Origin: Lepidodermella squamata
Taxonomy: Eukaryota > Gastrotricha
Direction: 5' to 3'
DNA: 64,000 nucleotides
NCBI GenBank assembly: GCA_047495785.1
Contig: JBLDXI010000023.1
Location: 310,001 to 374,000 of the forward strand
The position numbers were made by a program, and so were the translations under genes. Below, piece by piece: positions 1-11,226 of the stretch (positions are counted from its first letter, which is position 1; every line of letters begins with the position of its first letter). Below the pieces are notes generated by a model, which worked only from the letters and a program-made list of their open reading frames with translations, made no database searches and had not been told where the DNA came from.

Positions 1-2043
1 GATATTGTCGAGGCCGCGCGCAACCATGGTATCTCTGATGACGCAGCTCTCGCTGAAGTTGAATGTGTTGACGTCGACGCTAATGTAGACGACCAGGTAG
101 CTGGCATGAAACCGAAATCCTTGAAGAAGGCACGGTCAGATTCGAGACCTTATATTTTAAGAGTTTGGCCGCACGTTGCCATGGATAAAAGTAGTGAGGA
201 GTACTGTCGTATTCAACTGCTATTATTTAAGCCTTTTCGTGTTGAGACTAGCGTCATGAATGGCTTTCCTAATCATGTTGAAGCTTTTGCTAGTTTCCTA
301 GCTGAGCAACATATGTTCGATCCTAATTGTGAAGCAGGTCATCAGGCGTTAGATCTTGAAGGGCAAATATTTCAATCAAGTCTGCCGTCGTCTGTTGCAC
401 CTGATAGCCAGGAAATTGTTCGGCAAAATCAAAGACTTCGCTTCATGAGCATGGTAGTAGCAGCAACAGGGCCTGGAAATTCAATATCTTCGGCGGGTTT
501 TCATACCGATCGACTTGGTGAACGATTAGATGACGTTGTTAACGATTGGTTAGAACCTGGGCGTTTTTATGGTTCAAACTTGGTTGATCAAATGGTCGCG
601 TTTATCGATGTCGAAAAAAAGAAGTCCAAAGTTACTGACTCTGATGATGAAAGTGGCGAAATCTCTGATTCAAACGAGCAACAGTCACAGCTTGTAATTC
701 ATCCTAATGTAATGTTGGACGAGATAAATTATGGTGTTGATATTGATCGTCTGACGCCTGATCAGCGGCGTTTCGTCGACTACGTGTTAAACCATGCGAA
801 GAAATCTATTTTAGATGGTGAAGCTTTGTCACCGCTTCGTCTTATTTGCTGTGGGAAAGCTGGGTCTGGCAAGAGTTTTGCCATGAATATATTGGTCAGT
901 GCAATAACGCGCATGGCTGTTGATGCTCGATGCTCTAAACCCAATTTTCCTGTTGTCCAAAGAACGGCTCCAACTGGTTGCGCAGCGAAATTGATCCATG
1001 GTCAGACTATCCACAATTTTATTGGTATAGTTGGCAATGAGAATTGGAACTCATCAAAAGGCCTTACCCATCTTAGCGATAGCCGGGCGACAAGTTTGAA
1101 ACGAAAATACGCCAACACACGTTATATTCTCCTTGACGAGATGTCTATGCTTGGCTGTCGTGGTATATATGCAGTTCATGACAGGCTAACTCAAATATTC
1201 GGTACAGATAAGGCATCTATTTTTGCGAACATCTCCTTCATTTTGATGGGCGATTTTGGGCAAATTGCTCCAATTGGTGACAACCCGCTTTATTTGGGCA
1301 ATTCCTGTGACCAGCGAAGCATAGCTGGCCACGAAATTTACCTGTCGTTCAAAGCGGCTGTAGTTTTGGAATCTGATATGCGTCAGTCGGGTTATAATAT
1401 CGAGCAAATTCGCTTTCGTCAATTATTGAGCAACATCCGTGAGAACGCTACAACAGATGAAGACGTCAACTTGATTAAATCTCGCCATTTGAACAATCTA
1501 CCGGCAGAAGAACGCTCACGTTTTGATCACGCTATTCGTCTATTTTACAGCCGTAAAGAGGTCGATGCATTTAATTGGACATGTTTGCGATCAAGTGGCT
1601 GTTCAGTAGCTAGGATGGATGCCATTTGCCACGGTGAAGGCTCGAGCAATCGCGCTGCTGATAAAGCGAGTAACCTTGAGAAAACAATTTTTTTGTCCAA
1701 AGGTAGTCGCGTTATGCTAAATTCCAATGTGTGGACTGATGCTGGTTTGGTGAATGGCAGTTTTGGTATTATTATTGATATTATTTACCAAGCGATACGT
1801 GGGGCTGAGCAAATTTCTGGCCCGCCTTCGTTGCCAGTTGCTGTTCTTGTTGAATTTGACGATTATGATGGCCCAGCAATGACGTTGCCTGTTGGAAGAC
1901 TTGGCGAAACTGAGGTAAACCAACGTTTCAATCGCGTTGTACCTATCGTTCCTATCAAGCGCACTTTTAAAATTGGCAACAATCCGGCTCAACTTGAACG
2001 GACTCAAATTCCATTACAGGTTTTTATTTATACAATCAACTGA
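1..2043 (+). mobile_element. PIF1-like helicase ORF of a Helitron-type element, 5' end outside the window, 3' truncated
   Basis: The frame is open from base 1, so the ORF enters from the left; the first in-window ATG is at 106 (645 codons from there). A Helitron-type linker with 'EEYCRIQLLLFKPFR' comes first. The SF1B helicase core follows: a Q-motif-like 'LTPDQRRFVDYV', Walker A 'GKAGSGKS' near residue 250, 'APTGCAAKLIHGQTIH', Walker B 'LLDEMSM' near 344, 'MGDFGQIAPIGD', and a late 'VMLNSNVW...GLVNGSFG' block. PIF1 helicases unwind 5'-3'; in Helitrons they are fused to a Rep HUH nuclease for rolling-circle transposition. No Rep is visible because the upstream part is missing. The ORF stops right after 'RTQIPLQ', where the family motif VI (like TIHKSQG) should follow. 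That is either a truncation or an unresolved intron, since CAG|GTTTTT at the break could be a donor. A cellular PIF1 is unlikely given the linker. Confidence 0.8.
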
Positions 2044-3814
2044 AAGTGATCGGTACGGCTTACAATTATATAACGTGTCTATTTCTGGAAATTTATTTCG
2101 CACATTATATTAGGTGTTTACTATTCACTCATAATTGACGATTGATTACGGATTACCGATTGACGCGGATCCGAAAGTGTCAACACCAGCTCTTCAAACA
2201 GAAGTGGTACCTACATTGATTCGATCAAGCAAAAACGATGACAGATTGATGGAAGGTAGAAGCTAGTCATCAGTGTAAAACATAGGTAGTTGTTTCTATT
2301 ATTGATCATCAATCTCGCTCACTCTCATTTGGCTTGCCAGTCGCTCTACAAATTAAGTTCACCATCCCTCGATAAAGATCTATGCTGCAATAAAAGGACG
2401 ATCAACCTGCTGACTGAAGACTTATCGCAAGATGCTAGCGACACGCTGAGAGGTTTTTCTCATTTATTGAAGAAACCATGGCTATTACTGAAAATTTCTC
2501 TTCTTCATCAGATTATGGAAATCGGCATAGTTTTGGTGACTTGTGACTATACACACCTCGGTGATAAGGTGCGACGAAAAATTACGACGGCATACCGACT
2601 CAGACAAACATTTGAAAAACCTGATGTAATCCAATCTAATTCAAGCTGTTCATTGAATAATGGAATAATTTTCAATAAAATGAACAATCGTATGCTTTAA
2701 TTACTGGCTGGTACTTATTTTGCGTTGACCGAGCCGTGAAATTGTTAAAATCAATGTTTACAACACAGAGAATACATTTTATTATTTATCACATGTCATA
2801 CAATTGATTGAGACAAGAAACAAGACTTTAGGAATTAATTGTTAGTTATCACTTCTGGCATCTGATAGGAGAAACGTACAGGGTCTGGCAGAAGTTTAGA
2901 ATAAATCTTGATAGATTTCCGGATCTTGGAATTCGCGATTCAACGTTGTAATACCCCGATTAGAGGATTTCACTCAGAATCTTAGTTAGCAACACGAGTG
3001 CCGGAGACAAGGAGGATTTGCGTTGTAAGTCTAAAATTTCCTGGATGATCCCTCTGTTCCTGTCAAGTCAAGAGAAAGCTACAAACAGAGGACATAAGAT
3101 TCGGGGGGTTGGGGGGCGCGGCCCCCAGTCAAGAATAATGTTGTGAAATGCCTGATTGTTACAGGCCCCCATTTCAAAAAGGATCATACTTTTAACTACA
3201 CTAAATTCACTTCTTTTCCCATTAAATTCCTTCTTTTTACATTTAAAACATTTTCTGCCATTATCCACTCTTTTTCCACATTATAAATACTCTTTTTTCC
3301 ATTAAATTCAAATTAAATCCGATGGTCCCTGTGGCGAGAAGAACAAGGCTAGTAGCTCTACTGGCAGGTGAAAGACACAACCCGATAGGAGGCAGTTGGG
3401 GAAGACGATGATGATAGCTTCGATAACGGCCTTCTCGAAATCGACCATCCAGGTGATAGGCGACAACGTTGGACACACTGATCGTTACTGTTGTTCAATA
3501 TCCATTTATAAAGATTAAGCTGCCCAATTCGCCCCATAACACCTGCCCCATACCTGGGGCGAATTGAGATACATGAATTTTCGGAATCAGGACCCTTGGA
3601 AACGTGTAAATATGCAATAAAATCAGGGGGTAATTTTTTTTCACTGCCCAACTCGCCCCAAATGACGGTAATCTCTTGTTGAGAACGACAGCGTTTTTAC
3701 CTGAAATTCCATCTCTTAATGCCAAGGGTGTTTGTTATCAAATGAGCACCGCCAGGATCGTAGCCGAAAAAAGCGAGAGAACAACCATACAATAGAACAA
3801 TATTGTCAGTGTAT
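2044..3814. other. Intergenic, no assignable gene
   Basis: Only short ORFs without recognisable domains are present. An open frame at 2290-2700 has no family resemblance I can name, and no motif VI of the upstream helicase could be found in it. Confidence 0.5.
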
Positions 3815-4200
3815 TTTTGGGCATGTCTAATTCCGCCGGGCTCGGGCTCCGGCATGATACCCGAGACCCGAGCGAAAAGAGCGACGGTCGCCCGCACGGT
3901 TGTCGAGGTCCACATTATGGCCAGATTCAGAGGTTCCTCACTAGGACAGCCCAAGTACGGCGACAACCCAACGTTTCCCACCGAGCTCGGGCCGACACCT
4001 CGACTGGCACGTGTGCAGTCAAGCTTGTCAAGCAGTCAAGCGAGATTTGGTAAAATTCGTTGAATTTACCGTGTTTCATACAGGCGCGTTCTAGGTAAGC
4101 CCGAGCGCGGAATGGCAAAGCGCCGTTGTCCGACCGCACACGGGCCGGCCAAAACGCATACGGGCCGAAATCGGGCTTGGGATAGGGCCCCTACACCAAA
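3815..4200. repeat. Diverged copy of a GC-rich inverted-repeat element
   Basis: The stretch is rich in CGGGCTCGGG and ACGGGCCGGCC words and is much GC-richer than its flanks. The part from about 3970 to 4110 resembles the right arm of the copy at 13840-14415 (shared CTCGGGCC...ACACCT..., then a TTTACCG block). The end near 4140-4190 reads GGGCCCTATCCC...AGCCCGATTTCGGCC on the minus strand, matching the ends of the copies at 13840 and 19706. It is non-coding and probably a MITE-like element. Confidence 0.6.
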
Positions 4201-5013
4201 CAGCGTTGAATAACTCGGATTTAAGCTTGTTTACATCCCTTTCAAGGTGACGGGTAGCGCGGGTGACAAGCAAAAAGCAGCGTTTTTCAATGTGAATGAA
4301 GAAGCAATATATGACGCGATTGTTATTCGACGACGCTAACAATATGACTTGCTCGATTCTTAGAAACATAAAAGCAGTCCCCAGCGGAAAACGTTTGCGC
4401 AGCGCCGGACTCTCCATGTTTTCATTGCTGCAACTAGACGTGCATGCCATAAGCTCTGACGGTATCGAGAAAATACCGAAATTGGCACACCTCTTGAGGT
4501 GCGCCCAAGCATACATCACCATGAACAAGTCGCCTAATAGTAAATGTAGTCGTTGAACGTTAAAGCAAGGGGTATGCAGAGATGCTTCGCGACTCGATTA
4601 TCGATACCACGCAGCGTTGTCGTGCTTCTCTGGCGTGTTCCCCTAAAGGTTAATAGATTAAAGACCAGGAATCATGAGCTGCTGCATGTTTGGACGGGAT
4701 TCTGAATCATGCACCCCCAGATCGAAACGAGGAAATTTATTTCGAAAAAGGGATTAGAAAAAGTATCAACCACCGATGTAGCGCCAAAACAAGCTGATCA
4801 AAGACCAAACAAGCGATGAAGCATAAGGAATTTATTTAGAGCACATTGGTCAGATATTTTGTCAGTACGGTTTTTACGCGCACTGTGAGAATTGGGGGCC
4901 GCGCACATCTTATGGATGATAAGCAATAGGCGAATGCACTAAGACAATTGAATTCATTGAGAAAATGAGGAAAGAGCATTTTCTTTAATAAGCGCAATAG
5001 CAGCACATTGCGT
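4201..5013. other. Intergenic, no assignable gene
   Basis: I see no supported gene. The ORF at 4296-4556 has no recognisable domain. The last bases (about 4997-5013) form the left copy of the LINE target-site duplication. Confidence 0.4.
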
Positions 5014-5069
5014 ATCGATATCTGCGTATCGATTTTCGAATTCTAAGATTTCTTAAATAATAATTTACC

Positions 5070-5920
5070 ATGGCCCAACTCAATCTGGAGACGGCGGAAC
5101 AATTTGCGACGCTAAACCAGCTGATCGATGACGTGGCTGATCTCGAACTACGAGATAAAATTCGTAGGTCGGTGGCGATCATCCAAAACGGAGTGCTGGT
5201 GGGCATTTTCGCCAAACAAGCTCGAGACGACAAGGAGATGTTGGAGCACTTGGCCGAAAAAATCGCCAACGAAGATTTACTCGTCATTTCTGGACTTCCA
5301 GAGAAAAACTGGCAAGAGGAGGTGAAAAAGCTGTTGCCGATAAACCTCCCTAAGTGGACAATCCAGGAACGCAAGGCTGATGGGTCGGTTGTCATCGAGC
5401 TGATCGAGGACGCAAGGCAAGCCAAACAGCGAATCTTTGCGGAGGCTAGAAAGTGGAGGTCGCCACTTAGGGCCTCGAACCCAGCAACTGGCCACATCCG
5501 CGAGGTGGGCGAGCTCCTCGAAAAGGAGAAGAAGGTCCTGGAGGAACAAGGTTTCCAAGGACTCGAAATACGAGGGGCGAACCTCGTACAAGGCAGAAAG
5601 ATCTGACGAGATATTTCTCTCGTGGGAACAGGCTAGTAGCCAAGCATGCGCCTATGGAGGACTTCAAGCCGGAAGAAAAGCCAGTTGGACCACAGTGCTT
5701 TGGCTGTTTTGAGTACGGACACATGCGATATCAATGCCCGAACCAAAACAACGGAAATGGCTACTACCGAAACAACTTCAACGGTTTCGACAACAACTAC
5801 CAGCAACGTCGTCCCGGGGGAAACAACTTCCGTGACGAATACCACGGCAACCGTAACAATTATAACGGCAACAACTACAACGGCAACAACTATGGCTATG
5901 GCCGCCGGCCCAACTGGTAG
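5070..5920 (+). pseudogene. LINE ORF1 (RRM-like plus CCHC zinc knuckle), frameshifted
   Basis: The first part (5070-5606) has a helical N-terminus and a segment 'LLVISGLPEKNWQEEV', which resembles the 'I.GLPE' strand of RRM-type ORF1 proteins that bind element RNA. The frame then changes near 5590-5603, probably by loss of one A in the AGAAAGAT run, and continues to 5920. The second part carries the knuckle 'CFGCFEYGHMRYQC' (C-X2-C-X4-H-X4-C), then a low-complexity Asn/Gly/Tyr/Arg tail with repeated YNGNN units. Both parts together fit one ORF1 of about 280 residues. I read the shift as decay, because no canonical slippery heptamer is present. Confidence 0.75.
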
Positions 5921-5989
5921 GCCGGGCACCACCCACTCCCAACGCTCAACAGATTCGAACTATTAGCTGACTATGATGACTTTCGATCA

Positions 5990-8900
5990 GTGACCTGTGA
6001 TGAAGATGATGAGGACAATGGAGAGGGCGAAGGCAGCATGAAAAATGGCAAGAAACTACCTATAAAACGGCTAAAACGTAAGAGTAAAACAACCTTGCGC
6101 CAATCATCAAAAATTAAGGACGATAATGTTTTCAAAATTTGTACTATCAACACTACTACGCTAAATAGGAAAGAAGAGGAAACAAATTCTGAACTTCGTC
6201 TATATGACGCAGTGGCTTTGCAAGAGCACTGCAAAAAAGGCCAAGGCCGTATAAATCTTAGGCATGGCACGATTTATTATAGTGGCGTAAATGATGGTAA
6301 GGCACAATCAGGGGCCGCACTATATGTTAGACGATGCAAATATATACATGTCATCGAGGTCAAATATATCAATGAACGTATTATATCGGCTAGGCTTAAA
6401 GTAAATCGCGATATGTTTAACATTATTTCCGTCTACGCACCAGCAAATAATTGCACCAAAACCATAGATAAATAAAAAAGAGAGATCTGACACGCTAGTA
6501 CATTTATGTGTGCCGAAATGATTCATCAAGAGTTTTTGCTTCTTGGTCGCGTGACCTGAAAATCACTTGTCAACATCATTATAAAAAATACGGCATAATC
6601 TACGCAAGTGACAAGTGATTTCGGGTGGCTACTTCACCTCAATTTATCTCAAAACACACCCCCTTCGATTTTCTCCGAACTAATTTTATTTTGAAGTATC
6701 AAACTCGAGCGACATCTACATTTTTTCCGAATTCGCGGCCGGCCTTCCGTTAATTTTCTAGAATTTTTCAAATCTTCCTAATTTCAGCAATCAATTTAAT
6801 AGCGCTAGGTTTTTTTTGTTGGTGTGAATCATAATTATTGCAAGTGACGCCGTGATTCATCAGGCGATTTTTTGCAAAAAGCTCGAAAAAGCAATAATAA
6901 TCACTGTGCGGAAACGTGCTTTTTTAAAAAAATGTCAACGAAAAACCATTCCCTGGCCGGAAATTCCGATTTAACAAGGGTTGAGTTGAAGGTGAGATCT
7001 ACATGCCCTATTTTTTTCGAGAAAATCGAAGGGGGTGTGTTTTGAGATAAATTGAGGTGAAGTAGCCACCCGAAATCACTTGTCACTTGCGTAGATTATG
7101 CCGTATTTTTTATAATGATGTTGACAAGTGATTTTCAGGTCACGCGACCAAGAAGCAAAAACTCTTGATGAATCATTTCGGCACACATAAATGTACTAGC
7201 GTGTCAGATCTCTCTTTTTTATTTATCTATGACCAAAACATTAGACGCCTTTCTTCAAGTACTGCAACAAGAATATGCGCGTTTGAACTCAAAAACAGGC
7301 ACTACAATTGTAATGGGAGATTTGAACGGCCGGATTATGAGTGCACAAAAATCAAAAACTGTAGGCCCTTATGGTGATAACATTAGAAATGATAAAGGAG
7401 ATTTATGGATTGAATTTGCAAACAGCAACAATCTGTGTTTTATTAATACGTTTTTCCCCAACATTGGGTACACATGGCAAAGGGGCAACGGAAAAACCCT
7501 TCGTAGATCCTTCTTAGACTACATCTTGGTCGATAAAAGCGAAAAAGATAAATTTGATGTTTGCGACGTTCAGGAAGAACCCATACTCGAATCAGATCAT
7601 AGGCTAGTTCGTGGTGTTATTAAGTGCCCAAACTTTCAACGGAAAAAGGTTGACATTAAAAAATCAATTAAACATCATTTGCTTAGGAATGAGGAAAACA
7701 GTTCCAAGTTTAATGAAATTTTAGCTAGCAACATCGCATATGAAAACGAAAACCCTGTCTCAATAGAAGAGAAGTGGGTGAACACTAAATCTAACCTACT
7801 GGATGCTGCCAGATCCTCCTGCGGTGAACGAAAAGTAGGCAAAATTAGCGAAAAACCGCCACATAGACCGAGAGAATTATACAATAGCTAGAAATGAGAA
7901 AAATCAGGCCCTTGAACGCTTGAAAATTATTAAGGATCAAACTGAATTTTCTGAATTGGACAAATTACTTGAAAATCCGACTGATTATGATAATATCAAA
8001 AAATTCTGGCTGGAAATAAAAAAATTGAGGGGAGAAAATAGAGAGAAAAGCGAACCCAATCCTCTTGAAAAAGAAGACGGCTCACTTACCAGCGGAATTG
8101 ACGAAATATTAGAAGTTATGAAAAAGTATTTCATTGATCTTCTACAAGGACTTGAAAAGGAACCCAATAACCCCGACGATTAAATTCTATTAGATAAAAA
8201 TCCAAATTTAACGGAAATTACTCTCACCGAAATTAAAAATGCCATCGACCACATGAAAAACGGTAAAGCCCCGGGTATAGATGAAGTAAGACCCGAAATG
8301 ATCAAAGCTCTGAGCGAGGCCAATATTGAATGGCTCAGGGAAATTTTGAATCGAGCTTGGATAGATAAGAGGGTCCCAGAAGAATGGTCAACGGCTATAA
8401 TTACCCCAATTTATAAAAATAAAGGTGAGAAATCAAAATGCCAAAATTACAGAGGCATCAGCCTCTTAAGTGTTGTAGGAAAACTCTATGCCATTATTCT
8501 CGAACGAAAATTGAGAGCATTAATTGGGTCAAAAATTTCTAAACTGCAATTTGGTTTTCAACCCCTCAAGGGCACCAGAGACTGCATTTACGTTCTCCGA
8601 CAAATTATTGAGAAAATTATATTCTTTAAGAAGGAACTCCACCTAGTCTTCATCGATCTCGAAAAAGCCTATGATCTGGTGGACAGGGAAAAAGTATGGG
8701 CCGCCCTCCAAAATATGGGTGTAGAACCCAGCTTAATTGAAGCTATTCAAAGTCTATATAAAGTAAATAAAGTTGCTGTTAGAGTCGATTCTGAGCTCTC
8801 AGATTTCTTCTATGTTACCAGGGGACTAAGACAGGGTTGCCCGTTGTCTCCTTTGCTATTCATAGCGACCTTCAACAAAATTTGCGAAAAAATATCTGCT

Positions 8901-9784
8901 GAAAAATTAGGCTTTCCTATTAGCGAGACCGCAAACAGCGAGACCGCTATGAGCGAGACTGATTTCCTAAATTTACTAGCGTTTGCTGACGACGGAACAC
9001 TTTTAGGCATGAACCACGACGAAATTTCACGACTACTTCACATTTTCGATTTGGCTTGCACCGAATTAGGTCTGAAAATTAACGCGGCAAAAACTCAATA
9101 TATGATCATTTCTAGAGACGAGTCAGCCACTCAAAATTACGAATTGGAATTGAACGGGAAAAAACTTGAAAAAGTGACCAAATTTAAATATTTAGGGAGC
9201 ATTATTACCAGTGACGGCAAAATCGATGAGGAACTAAACTACAGAATTTCTAAGGCAGGCAGTGTTTTCGGCGCCATGAATAAATTCATGTGCAACAAAA
9301 GTCAGGTTTCCATAGCTACAAAACTTAAGGTACTGACATGTGTTATAATACCTACCATCATTTACGCCTGCGTATCGTGGAACATATCGATAGCCCAAGA
9401 AAATAGACTAAACACTATAGAATATCGATGGCTTCGATCTATAGTATAGGTGTCCACCTAATGGACTATATTCCAAATATAGACATTCGACTTGCGTTAT
9501 GCGGAGGTCTCATTGAAGTGAGCCGCATTGTTGAAAAACAAAGGCTAAGGTATCTAGGGCACATAATTAGGTCACGTGACTATGACGTAGAAGGACTAAT
9601 ACACAAAATATATATTTGGACGCCTCCGCTTGGGTGGTTTGCACCCAGAGGTAGACCTCGAACCAGATGGATCAACGGAGTGCATAGAAGCCTAATTAAA
9701 GTAGGTCTTACTAAGGAAATTCGCCGGAAAAAGAAAACCAATAAGAACAATAAGGTCAAGGATAAGAAAAATAAAGCCACTTAG
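5990..9784 (+). pseudogene. LINE ORF2: APE endonuclease plus reverse transcriptase, multiply broken
   Basis: The endonuclease motifs lie on both sides of the insertion: 'VALQEH' and 'ISVYAPANN' before it, 'MGDLNGRI', 'YTWQRG', 'SFLDYILV' and 'ESDHRLV' after it. The RT core (8184-9449) has 'GKAPGIDEV', 'NYRGISLLSV', motif A 'VFIDLEKAYD', motif B 'GLRQGCPLSPLLF', motif C 'LLAFADDG' and the thumb 'FKYLGSIITSDGK'. The C-terminus has 'RLRYLGHIIR' and 'PRGRPRTRW'. The breaks are the 6463-7231 insertion, a frameshift near 7860-7885, TAA at 8181-8183, and a frameshift near 9440. An intact ORF2 would nick target DNA and prime reverse transcription from it. Confidence 0.88.
6463..7231. mobile_element. 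769-bp foldback/MITE with 213-nt identical inverted arms, inserted in the LINE
   Basis: The left arm 6463-6675 and right arm 7019-7231 are reverse complements of equal length; comparing them by eye I found no mismatch. The 343-bp loop is AT-rich and non-coding. The flanks carry ACCAAAACCATAGAT (6455-6469) and ACCAAAACATTAGAC (7232-7246), an imperfect duplication. Removing the element joins the LINE endonuclease at its 'TKTID' codons. Each arm contains a smaller hairpin built on AAATCACTTGTC and its complement. No transposase is present, so it would be non-autonomous. Long arms recall MULE or foldback elements, but the duplication does not match a 9-bp MULE duplication, so the class is open. 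Confidence 0.85.
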
Positions 9785-10075
9785 AAACGAGAAAATAGAA
9801 AAAATCCCGGCGAAAAGGATTTTGAGATCAAAATTATTCCCGGTGTCCAACTAGCGGAATCGGTTTCTTTTGAAAAAGATGAATGGCGCATGGTTGTTAA
9901 CTCGATTGAAAATTACGAATTCTATACAAAAAGCAGAATCCTCGACTGTGGGGGTGGGTGAGGATCATTCTTCGCCTGCCTTCGCCCTCTTCAAAACCGG
10001 AAACGGTACACGACGCTCAGTCCCGAAGAGGATAAATAAAAACATTATTATTATTATTATAGCAGCACATCGCGT

Positions 10076-11226
10076 TGTCGTCGGTCAGTCCTGACAAATT
10101 TTTCGGTCGATCACTCGTGTCTCAGCGGCGAATTATGACGCCGCAAATGCCCGGTGCACGCGAATCCGCACGGCGATACATACATTGCTCTCTTTGCGAT
10201 ATAGTTTTGGCAGATATCCGATATCCGTATTCACGATATAATATGAAATTGTCCGTATGTTTTTCCAATTTTGTGCTGAGAGTCTTTTGTTTGAGCGTAG
10301 GGTTTTCTATAAGTATTAGCGCCATCCCCAGGTGATACGTGATGGTGGACCACAGGTAACTAACGTAGAACCCGTTGACACGGCGTCCATGCGTGACATC
10401 CGTCGTTCTGAGCGAATACTGGGTATTGAGGCATGGAAGAATGTGTCAGTCGAGCTATGCTGATTTGTCTCATTTCTACCATAGCCTTTACCAAGCACTG
10501 CAGCGTATGGGCAGCGGCATCGTGTTCTTCTCCCCTTCCGGTTTCCCGCTAAAGTGTGCGTTGGCCATAATGCCTCAAAGGTTAAAGCCGCGCCTTTTGA
10601 GAGAGATATCCTGGGGTCGATCCCCCGATATTTGATCACCCCGACTGGGTAAGGCAGTCAGTACAGTTTAAAACACGAGATATGGATGCATTGCCGCAAT
10701 CGCACGTTCAAGTTAGCGATTGTGCGCGGGGCGCGTCGAAGTTCCACGGTGACTTTTCCACGGCGCATGAGCATAGCGAGATTAGTAAGATCGCAGTCGA
10801 GAGCCAATAGAGAGTGGCGCTGGCGTGGACGGAGTTTTTTAAGTTATTTCAAAAGAGAAAATCAGACACAATCAATATTCCGCCGTTACCTCCATTTATT
10901 TCCTATTCGAACAGTTCACCGTCGTTTTACCGGTGATCTACTTTCAGTTTGCCTCAAAAGTCCAAAAAACCTTGAAACCTCACACTCCTCTAGGGAAAAG
11001 CAGGTAACGTTATTTTTCCACGGTGAAACTTGTTCAATTTCCTATTGGAACAGTTGCTCAAATTTGCAGAACTTTTCACCGTCGTTTCACCGTTGATCTG
11101 CTCGCAGTTTACCGTGAAACTGCCAGATATATAGGAAATCGCACACTTCAACCCACTCCAAAGCTAAAAGGAAGAATGCGCTACAATAATTTCGACGGCA
11201 TTGTTAATCTTTATCCTCGAGGATAA
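10076..11226. other. Intergenic, no assignable gene; short direct repeat
   Basis: No protein family is recognisable. A diverged block of about 60 bp around 10890-10960 (TTTCCTATT.GAACAGTT, TTCACCGTCGTTT, ACCG.TGATCT) recurs at 11035-11110. This is where the missing 5' exons of the TFIP11 homologue would be expected; I find no G-patch-like coding sequence in it. Confidence 0.4.

Larger units (their letters stand above)
5014..10058 (+). mobile_element. Full-length, inactivated APE-type non-LTR retrotransposon (LINE)
   Basis: The element has an ORF1 with a CCHC knuckle, an ORF2 with APE endonuclease and reverse transcriptase, a 3' UTR, and a tail of ATT repeats at about 10044-10060. It is flanked by a near-perfect duplication: ATAGCAGCACATTGCGT at about 4997-5013 and the same word with one change (ATAGCAGCACATCGCGT) at 10059-10075. 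The 17-nt duplication and an ORF1 start 56 nt inside the left end argue for a full-length insertion. The copy is dead: ORF1 has a frameshift, and ORF2 has two frameshifts, one in-frame TAA and a 769-bp insertion. The RT resembles RTE/CR1-type LINEs, but I cannot fix the clade. A second fragment of the family lies at 28497-29613. Confidence 0.88.

Noticed and set aside
5590-5606. ORF1 frame change as programmed -1 frameshifting
   Set aside because: No canonical X XXY YYZ heptamer is present; loss of one base in an A run explains it and the rest of the LINE is decayed.
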